Source: Gammaproteobacteria bacterium
GTDB taxonomy: Bacteria > Pseudomonadota > Gammaproteobacteria > Arenicellales > UBA868
Length of the DNA stretch: 35,053 bases
Reading direction: 5' to 3'
Assembly (NCBI GenBank): GCA_012960345.1
Contig: DUBL01000304.1
Location: forward strand, 1 to 35,053
Position numbers and translations under genes: made by a program. The notes below the pieces were generated by a model that had not been told where the DNA came from, searched no databases, and saw nothing but the letters and a program-made list of their open reading frames with translations. This document shows positions 28,555 to 35,053 of the stretch, piece after piece. How positions within the stretch are numbered: position 1 is the first letter of the stretch; every line of letters begins with the position of its first letter.

Positions 28555-29474
28555 TCCCGGTTTCTTTCGTTAAGCCTGAACCCAACACGCAACAGACGCG
28601 CGATGTCGTCCAGTCGATTGCTGCTATGTTTCAACTCCGCCTGATAAGTCCGAATCAATGCCCGCAAGTCGATAGCGACCTCCGCGTATTCGTGTTGTGA
28701 CGCTTCCAGCCGTTTCATCAAGGCGGCTGCAGCACGAATGATGTCCGCAAATTCCTCGCCAGCGCTCTCCGGGCCCGGTTGAAAACGTGGCAATAACGTG
28801 GTGGTTGTGAGTTCCTCTATTCGGCTGATGATCTGCGCCTGGACATCGATCAGCCGCAAATAAAAATAGCCAAAAAACAAATAGGCCAGAATCGCGGTCA
28901 TCGTGGTTGACAGTGCGGTCGACATGCCGTGTATCACAGCGCCCAAACTGCCAACGTTCGCGGTCGCGCCAATCATGTCCGAGGCCCCTAATAAAGCAAT
29001 CGATAGGGACACGATCGTGCCAAAAACACCGGTCAGTATGAGAATGTTGTGAACAAACTTGGGCAAGCTGATACAGCTGGCTTCAGTGGCGACGAGCGTC
29101 GCGGCGAGCGCGCTTTGGTTAATAGGAGCCCGTTGGCGTGACATCTCCTCTAACACGCGATACCGCTGGGCCATGAGCGAGCCCCTCCAAACACCGGATT
29201 CGATATCCCGCGCTGCGTGAATGTTGGCCTTCAGCGCACCCACCGCTCGTTCCTCGTCATCGTACCGCACGAACAACCGGACCAACTGCGCCATTCCCGC
29301 TAAGAACAACGCAACGATCCCGCCGTTAATCGCTAGGCCAACGTGAGTCCGCTGGTTGGACCAATAGATCGCTCCGAGGACCTCATGCTGCCAGGCCGCG
29401 ATCAGAAGGGCCGCGATGGTCAGAATTCCCAGTTGAATTAGTGTTCGTTTTGCGTGGCCACTCTCCAACATCAA
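28551..29474 (-). CDS. MotA/TolQ/ExbB/ZorA-like four-TM ion-channel stator subunit
   Basis: TM1/TM2 near the N-terminus, cytoplasmic helical loop, TM3 FVHNILILTGVFGTIVSLSIALLGA, TM4 GAVIHGMSTALSTTMTAILAYLFFGYFYL, helical cytoplasmic tail. Confidence 0.75.
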   Translation of the reverse strand: MMLESGHAKRTLIQLGILTIAALLIAAWQHEVLGAIYWSNQRTHVGLAINGGIVALFLAGMAQLVRLFVRYDDEERAVGALKANIHAARDIESGVWRGSLMAQRYRVLEEMSRQRAPINQSALAATLVATEASCISLPKFVHNILILTGVFGTIVSLSIALLGASDMIGATANVGSLGAVIHGMSTALSTTMTAILAYLFFGYFYLRLIDVQAQIISRIEELTTTTLLPRFQPGPESAGEEFADIIRAAAALMKRLEASQHEYAEVAIDLRALIRTYQAELKHSSNRLDDIARLLRVGFRLNERNRE

Positions 29475-29603
29475 GCTCTCTCCTTAAAAACACATCCCTT
29501 AGATTGTACGCCGCTACCGGCTTTCTCCGGTTTTACGACTGTTGGCGTTACTCGTAGCTATCTTTATCTGAAATTAATATATACTACTAAGAAGCACATA
29601 TAA

Positions 29604-29843
29604 ATGAACCGTGGTGACTCGATGGGACGAAAAAGGAGACCGCCGCCACTGTGGTGGCTATTAGGCTATGTTGCACAATATCAACCCCAAGCCCTATTGG
29701 AGCAATGCGCTGCCATGGGGGTTGACCCCGCCACCCTCTATGCGGCGAGCGAAGCCGCGGCGTTGTCGCTACCCAGCCCCCTCTATCGCCGGTTATCCAA
29801 AGCCTGGGCCGTTCAACAGAGCCGTCAGAGAGGGGGGGGTTAG
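29604..29843 (+). CDS. hypothetical small protein, divergent from the motor-like pair
   Basis: 79 aa ORF (MGRKRRPPPLWWLLGYVAQYQPQALLEQCAAMGVDPATLYAASEAAAL...) filling the gap; no family recognised; a competing antisense ORF exists. Confidence 0.4.
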   Translation: MNRGDSMGRKRRPPPLWWLLGYVAQYQPQALLEQCAAMGVDPATLYAASEAAALSLPSPLYRRLSKAWAVQQSRQRGGG

Positions 29844-30997
29844 CGCTCAATACACACCATTTTGTAGTACATTAAATAATCTCTCCATAACGCTTTATAC
29901 AGGCAAACCGCTGCCGGAAGATTGTCTACCACACAATATTCATCCGTTTGGTGCGCCATGTGGGTTTCGCCTGGGCCCAGGATAATGGTGGGGGCGCCCC
30001 CAAAAGCAGGCTGTAGCACCGAGGCATCAGTAAAAAAAGGTAGCGCTGCAACGGCTGGCTGCTCTCCATCGCGGGCAGCGCAGAGCGCGTAAACCCGCTC
30101 AATCCACGGATGATGTGGATCGGTCCACACGCTATTAAGGTCCACGAACGCCTCGATCTCCTCAATGTCCCCCTCAAGGTAAGCCCCAAAATCCTCTAGC
30201 AAGCGATCGTGACGAACACCCGGAATGGTGCGGATATCGACCTCCATAACCGCATGGTCTGGCACAGAATTCACGTTTTGTCCCGCGTGGAGATTTCCAA
30301 CGCTGAGAGAATTGCCGCCAAGGTACGGATGGGGCGCCACATTGAAGCCAAAGTCCTCGAGTTTTTGGGTCGCGCGCGCTGCCTTGTAAAGCGCATTAAC
30401 GCCGAGTTCGGGCATTGAGCCATGGGCTGTCTTGCCCTTTGTTGTCATCCGCAACCACAAAGCACCGCGGTGCCCGACCTTTGGCTGATTATAGGTCGGC
30501 TCTGCGATGATCATTGCACCCACACGGACGACCTTAGCCAATTCCTGGCCGAGCGGGAGCGACCCCTCGCAGCCGGTTTCCTCCCCTGCCGCCATAATCA
30601 GCAGAACACCCGGGTCCGCCAAGAGCTCATCACCCAGATGCATCGCGGCGGCCACAAAGCTTGCGATACCTGATTTCATATCCGTCGCGCCGCGCCCGTA
30701 GAGTTTATCCCCCACAATGTTCCCGCCGAAAGGCTCCACGCTCCAATCATTAAAGCCCAACGGCACGGTGTCGATATGGCCTGCAAAGCACAGTCGAGCG
30801 CTGTCACCGCTCCCCCCCTTTCGCGCAACCACGCTGGTGCGCCCGGGTGCGAAATCGTGATAAGTCACGTCAAACCCGCCCCCTAACAGCAAATCACCTA
30901 AGAATTGGGCGCATTGATCCTCACAGCCGCCGGGATTGACACTCTGAATGCGAACCAATTCCTGACAGAGCGTCACCGGGTTAATCGCATCGTTCAT
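29840..30997 (-). CDS. M20-family metallopeptidase (ArgE/DapE-like deacylase)
   Basis: ARLCFAGHIDTVPLG, DKLYGRGATDMKSGIASFVAAA, LIMAAGEETGCEGS, YNQPKVGHRGALWLRMTTKGKTAHGSMPELGVNAL. Confidence 0.9.
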   Translation of the reverse strand: MNDAINPVTLCQELVRIQSVNPGGCEDQCAQFLGDLLLGGGFDVTYHDFAPGRTSVVARKGGSGDSARLCFAGHIDTVPLGFNDWSVEPFGGNIVGDKLYGRGATDMKSGIASFVAAAMHLGDELLADPGVLLIMAAGEETGCEGSLPLGQELAKVVRVGAMIIAEPTYNQPKVGHRGALWLRMTTKGKTAHGSMPELGVNALYKAARATQKLEDFGFNVAPHPYLGGNSLSVGNLHAGQNVNSVPDHAVMEVDIRTIPGVRHDRLLEDFGAYLEGDIEEIEAFVDLNSVWTDPHHPWIERVYALCAARDGEQPAVAALPFFTDASVLQPAFGGAPTIILGPGETHMAHQTDEYCVVDNLPAAVCLYKALWRDYLMYYKMVCIER

Positions 30998-31007
30998 CGC
31001 AAGCCCC

Positions 31008-32354
31008 CTATTTCCCGATACAGAAACTGGAGAAGATGTCTCCCAACAGCGCTTCTGTCGTTACCGCCCCGGTGATCTCGCCCAGGCAGTCTTGTGCCAA
31101 ACGAAGTGCTTCGGCAATCAACTCGCCTTGCCCGTGCACCGCATGTATTTCGGCCTGCACTAGGTGCTCGCGGGCCCGGATTATGGCCTGAATATGCCGC
31201 TGGCGCGCCATGACCGGCGGTTCAGTACCGACCTGGTAGCCCGCAGCGCTGGCGATGCAGCGCTTAAGCGCGTCAAGGCCGGCCCCCGTCTTTGCCGACA
31301 CACACACCGCCGGCGGCGACCTCCCGTCCAGCACCCCGACGCGGCGTCCACTGAGATCGCACTTGTTGCGGACCAGAATATAGTCAGCCGGCGGGGGCCA
31401 TTCGTTTTCCAGGCCCCCGTTCGCACCCTCGGCCTCTAACGCATCATCAACCACCAGCAGCGTCAGGTCTGCTTCTTCGATCGCGCGACGCGCGCGCTTG
31501 ACGCCCTCAACTTCAAGCGCGTTCTCAGCTTCGCGAAGACCTGCGGTATCGACAAGCTCCACTTTCAAGCCCTCAATCTCGGTCGAGACAGTCACCACAT
31601 CACGCGTGGTTCCTGCGATGTCGCTGACAATCACTCGATCTTCTGTCGACAGCCGATTCAATAAACTAGATTTACCAACATTAGGTTGCCCCGCCAGCAC
31701 GACTCGAATACCACTGGCCAGCAAGGCCCCTTGGCTAGCGCCCTCTTGCAACTGACTTAGCCTTTGGCTTGCACTGCACACCCGCGCTTCCACAGCCCCC
31801 TCGGTCAAGAAATCAATTTCCTCTTCGGGAAAATCTATCGCTGCTTCGATATATGCTCTAAGATCTGCTAAAACAACGTTAAAAGCGTTTATCTTCTCCG
31901 AAAATTCTCCTTTTAGGCTTCGCATAGCCGAACGGGCCGCCGTCACCGTTGCGCTATTGATAAGATCCGCTATCCCTTCCGCCTGCGCCAGATCGAGTCG
32001 CCCATTCAGAAATGCGCGCTCTGAAAACTCGCCTGGCGCGGCTGGCCGAGCACCCGCTTTCAGTATGCTCTGAAGCACCTCGCTCACCAGTATCGGGCCC
32101 CCGTGGCCATGTAACTCCAAAACATCTTCGCCTGTGAATGAGCCTGGCGCAGGGAAGTAGATGGCTAACCCTTCGTCAATCTGGTGACCATCGGAACCGG
32201 CGAAAGGCCGAAGACTGGCTTGCCGTGGCCTGGGCAATCGTCCGATTACCTGATTGGCGACAGCACCTACGTTCGGCCCCGACACTCGGACCACGCTAAT
32301 TCCACCGATCCCTTGGGGGGTGGCAATCGCCGCGATGGTGTCTTGGGTTTCCAC
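31008..32354 (-). CDS. mnmE: tRNA modification GTPase MnmE (TrmE)
   Basis: DTIAAIATPQGIGGISVVRVSG, VVLAGQPNVGKSSLLNRLSTEDRVIVSDIAGTTRDVV, LVDTAGLRE, C-terminal FSSFCIGK. Confidence 0.97.
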   Translation of the reverse strand: METQDTIAAIATPQGIGGISVVRVSGPNVGAVANQVIGRLPRPRQASLRPFAGSDGHQIDEGLAIYFPAPGSFTGEDVLELHGHGGPILVSEVLQSILKAGARPAAPGEFSERAFLNGRLDLAQAEGIADLINSATVTAARSAMRSLKGEFSEKINAFNVVLADLRAYIEAAIDFPEEEIDFLTEGAVEARVCSASQRLSQLQEGASQGALLASGIRVVLAGQPNVGKSSLLNRLSTEDRVIVSDIAGTTRDVVTVSTEIEGLKVELVDTAGLREAENALEVEGVKRARRAIEEADLTLLVVDDALEAEGANGGLENEWPPPADYILVRNKCDLSGRRVGVLDGRSPPAVCVSAKTGAGLDALKRCIASAAGYQVGTEPPVMARQRHIQAIIRAREHLVQAEIHAVHGQGELIAEALRLAQDCLGEITGAVTTEALLGDIFSSFCIGK

Positions 32355-32391
32355 CTAATTGGCTGTGAGCCTGCTCCCTAGCGATTAACTA

Positions 32392-34101
32392 TTACGCAAA
32401 TTTACGCATGACGAACCATTGTTGGGTGATCGACAACAAATTGTTGACCAACCAGTACAAGACCAAGCCAGAGGGAAACCAGAGGAAAAAGAGGGTGAAC
32501 ATAATCGGCAGAATGCGCATGATATTGGCCTGCATCGGATCGACCGGGGCGGGGTTTAGCAGCTGTTGCGCAAACATTGAAGCCCCCATCAGAATCGGTA
32601 AAACATAGAATGGATCGGGCGAGGAAAGATCATGAATCCATAGGGCCAGTGGAGCCTGGCGCAATTCGACACTTTCAAGCAACACCCAGTAAAGGGCGAT
32701 AAACACCGGGATTTGAACCACGATCGGGAGGCAACCACCGAGCGGGTTTATTTTGTCCTTCTTGTACATCTCCATCATGGCCTGTTGAAACTTTTGCTTA
32801 TCGTCGCCGTAACGCTCTTTGAGCGTTTTCATGCGCGGCCCTAGCTTTTTCATTTTGGCCATCGACTTGTAACTCGCAGCCGACAGGGGGAAAAAAACCA
32901 ACTTCACCAGCGCCGTGAGTAGGACAATAGACAGGCCCCAGTTCACTACGACCCGCTGAATTTGCGTCAATAACCAAAACAACGGTGCTGACACGGGCGT
33001 TAACCACCCGAAATCAACTGCCAACTCCAATTGGCGGTTGGCTTCCACCAGTCGTTTGTTTTCCTTGGGGCCAACAAACATTCGCCCGTTAATCTCACCT
33101 CGCCGGCCAGCGGCCACCGACAACGGTGCGAGGTGTTTGTAACCTATCGAGTACTGCGTTGTCGCGCCGGTCCCATTCACCAAGGAATAGAACTCATACT
33201 GGCTCTCCTTCTCTGCCAGCAGGGCGCCTACAAAATAATGCTGGAGCATTGCCACCCAACCCGAGGTCGTGTTTTTGACCAGGGGTTCCTCGCGCATATC
33301 ATCAAAATCAATTTTCGTGTATTTCTCCTCCGGCGTGTAGATGGCTCCACCGGTATAGCTCGGGAGTCGCCCCAAGCCCAAAAAACTGGTGTTTTCATCG
33401 TCACTTGTTTCAGTGCTTACAAACTGTGCGTATAAGTAGCCCTGCCATTTTTTATTGGTGTTATTTTGTACCTCGTAACGCACATCGACGTAGTAGCTGT
33501 CGCGGTGGAATGTGTAAACCTTACGATACTGAATGCCCCCGCTCTCGAAATGAAGCGGCACTTCAATGTGATCTTTTCCCTCGGCCAACACATAGCGTTT
33601 CTTCGTCGCGGTGTACTCGGAATGGTGGTTGGGAAGATCGCTCTGACTCCCCAGGAGGCCATTTTGCACCCAGTAAAGGTTCGGACCACTATCTGTCAAA
33701 AGTCGAAAGGGTACATCCGGCGCCTCAAGCTCTTCTGGGTAAGTGATTAAATCAAGAACGCGAAGATCACCGCCGTAGGTGTCTAATTCTGCTCGCAGCA
33801 GGTCGGTTATCACCTCTACGCGTTGCCGTGTGTTCGCCGTAGGCACCTGGTTAGCAAGCGTGACGGTCGGTGCAGAAGCATTGGCTGACTCCGTTACCAC
33901 CGCTGGCGGCGCGCTTGGTACATCCGCTGTTTTCGCCGTTGCCTCTAAGGTCACTGCTTCGCCACCACTCGTTGGCGCTGTCAATGTCTGCGCAGATCGC
34001 TGGAGGTCAGCCGTTTCGCTCTCAAACATCAACCACTTCTGGTACAACAAGGTCAGAACCAGCACCAACGCGCCAATAAGAAAGAGCCTTTGAAAATCCA
34101 T
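32392..34101 (-). CDS. yidC: membrane protein insertase YidC (long form with periplasmic domain)
   Basis: MDFQRLFLIGALVLVLTLLYQKW; NWGLSIVLLTALVKLVFFPLSAASYKSMAKMKKLGPRMKTLKERYGDDKQKFQQAMMEMYKKDKINPLGGCLPIVVQIPVFIALYWVLLESVELR. Confidence 0.97.
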   Translation of the reverse strand: MDFQRLFLIGALVLVLTLLYQKWLMFESETADLQRSAQTLTAPTSGGEAVTLEATAKTADVPSAPPAVVTESANASAPTVTLANQVPTANTRQRVEVITDLLRAELDTYGGDLRVLDLITYPEELEAPDVPFRLLTDSGPNLYWVQNGLLGSQSDLPNHHSEYTATKKRYVLAEGKDHIEVPLHFESGGIQYRKVYTFHRDSYYVDVRYEVQNNTNKKWQGYLYAQFVSTETSDDENTSFLGLGRLPSYTGGAIYTPEEKYTKIDFDDMREEPLVKNTTSGWVAMLQHYFVGALLAEKESQYEFYSLVNGTGATTQYSIGYKHLAPLSVAAGRRGEINGRMFVGPKENKRLVEANRQLELAVDFGWLTPVSAPLFWLLTQIQRVVVNWGLSIVLLTALVKLVFFPLSAASYKSMAKMKKLGPRMKTLKERYGDDKQKFQQAMMEMYKKDKINPLGGCLPIVVQIPVFIALYWVLLESVELRQAPLALWIHDLSSPDPFYVLPILMGASMFAQQLLNPAPVDPMQANIMRILPIMFTLFFLWFPSGLVLYWLVNNLLSITQQWFVMRKFA

Positions 34102-34112
34102 TTACTGGCTCG

Positions 34113-34352
34113 TTAGGATTGCTTGATGACGGTCTTTGGCCGCTCAGGCACAAGGTCCATGCCGCCGCCGTGCCAAGGATGACACCGCGCCACGCGCTTC
34201 ACCGACAGCCAAAGACCGCGCGCCGCGCCATGTTTCTCGATCGCTTCGATTGAATAACTTGAACATGCTGGATAGAAGCGACAATGCGGCCCCAACAGCG
34301 GGCTAATGCCATACTGATAACACCGAAGTAGAAAAACGAGCACGTGTTTCAT
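34113..34352 (-). CDS. yidD: membrane protein insertion efficiency factor YidD
   Basis: [62 protein letters not shown]. Confidence 0.95.
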   Translation of the reverse strand: MKHVLVFLLRCYQYGISPLLGPHCRFYPACSSYSIEAIEKHGAARGLWLSVKRVARCHPWHGGGMDLVPERPKTVIKQS

Positions 34353-34720
34353 TGGTTGTCCAACATCTTCCAGTGCTGCTCTAGGCTGTACCGAAGGGTT
34401 TTATTTGAAGTGCTGACCGCTTGCCTCCGCGCCATCACTAACACATCGTTGCCCGCGATGCGCTTTTGCGCAGCTCGAAAGGATTCCCGAACCAGTCGTT
34501 TGATGCGGTTTCGATCTACGGCCCGCGCCGCGGTTCGCCGGGACACCGTTAGCCCGAGTCGCGCATAGCCGAACGGGTTCGGCTTCACCACTAACCTAAA
34601 GCAGTCGTCGCTAGCCGGTCGTTGGCGCAATAACGCGCGGTAATCGTTAGCTTCGGTCAGACGCTGGAGCGAGCCCAATCGCTGTCCGGTACCTGGTGCC
34701 GCCCGCTGCGGATTCGTCAA
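34349..34720 (-). CDS. rnpA: ribonuclease P protein component RnpA (TTG start proposed)
   Basis: [50 protein letters not shown] at 34718-34720 overlapping the rpmH stop. Confidence 0.92.
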   Translation of the reverse strand: MTNPQRAAPGTGQRLGSLQRLTEANDYRALLRQRPASDDCFRLVVKPNPFGYARLGLTVSRRTAARAVDRNRIKRLVRESFRAAQKRIAGNDVLVMARRQAVSTSNKTLRYSLEQHWKMLDNQ

Positions 34721-34851
34721 GCTGTCAGCCGAGACCGGCCTTTTGCTCGCCTGGCGTTAATCACAGCACGCCCACCGCGAGTGCGCATTCTCGCTCTAAA
34801 CCCGTGTGTTCTCTTGCGTTTCAGTTCGCTTGGCTGGAATGTTCGCTTCAT
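34717..34851 (-). CDS. rpmH: 50S ribosomal protein L34
   Basis: Not in the ORF list; hand translation gives [44 protein letters not shown]. Confidence 0.97.
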   Translation of the reverse strand: MKRTFQPSELKRKRTHGFRARMRTRGGRAVINARRAKGRSRLTA

Positions 34852-34948
34852 AACGTCGTGTTGTTGCCCGCTGGCCGCGGCGAAAGGGTCGCCAATCTAA
34901 ACGTTCGCACCCATTATTGTCAATAAAACAAGGGCTTCTCTCTGGTAT

Positions 34949-34957
34949 TGTGGATAA
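34949..34957 (-). promoter_or_regulatory. DnaA box (TTATCCACA on minus strand)
   Basis: TGTGGATAA on plus strand, exact consensus, upstream of rpmH. Confidence 0.8.
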
Positions 34958-34976
34958 CTTCTAGATGGGTTTTATC

Positions 34977-34985
34977 TGTGGATAA
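34977..34985 (-). promoter_or_regulatory. DnaA box (TTATCCACA on minus strand)
   Basis: Second exact TGTGGATAA, same orientation, 28 bp from the first. Confidence 0.8.
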
Positions 34986-35053
34986 CTAACCCCGCTTAGT
35001 TTATAGTGTGTTGCTCTTTCCGCGCCCTCGGAAGCTGTCAAGGCTCCAGGGTT

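Noticed and set aside
27770-28573. 267-aa plus-strand ORF rich in Ser/Arg
   Set aside because: Antisense to the coiled-coil gene; composition is what reverse-complemented Lys/Glu/Leu codons produce.
26587-29474. Calling the pair a complete Zorya defence system
   Set aside because: No ZorC, ZorD or ZorE homologue in the window, and the B subunit lacks a recognisable OmpA-like domain; only a ZorAB-like motor core can be supported.

Overview
Gammaproteobacterial-type chromosomal window. The right end is the replication-origin neighbourhood: rpmH-rnpA-yidD-yidC-mnmE ... mnmG-rsmG-parA-parB on the minus strand, with two consensus DnaA boxes at about 34949-34985. The left part holds a truncated Ser/Thr kinase, an alpha/beta hydrolase divergent from a FadR/GntR regulator with a perfect operator-like palindrome, rph-rdgB-gpmA, a split molybdenum-cofactor cluster (moaC-moeA, moaE-moaD, moaB), bcp, and a ten-gene Mrp/Mbh-like cation/proton antiporter operon with three separate MrpD/NuoL-M-type subunits. 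NUDIX, hslR, hemJ, trmL, a DUF364-like gene and a thioesterase follow. The best candidate for an undescribed system is a translationally coupled two-gene ion-driven-motor-like pair (26587-29474), directly upstream of mnmG. It consists of a four-TM MotA/TolQ/ExbB/ZorA-like stator and a MotB/ExbD/ZorB-like protein. The latter has one N-terminal TM with a WPSFTD motif, a coiled coil of about 500 residues, and a C-terminal domain that is not recognisably OmpA-like. I also found two decayed genes absent from the ORF track: a DUF1330 pseudogene with two in-frame stops, and a frameshifted, truncated ion-channel remnant. I recognised no tRNA, rRNA, CRISPR array or IS element. All family calls are from motif recognition by eye; no database search was run.
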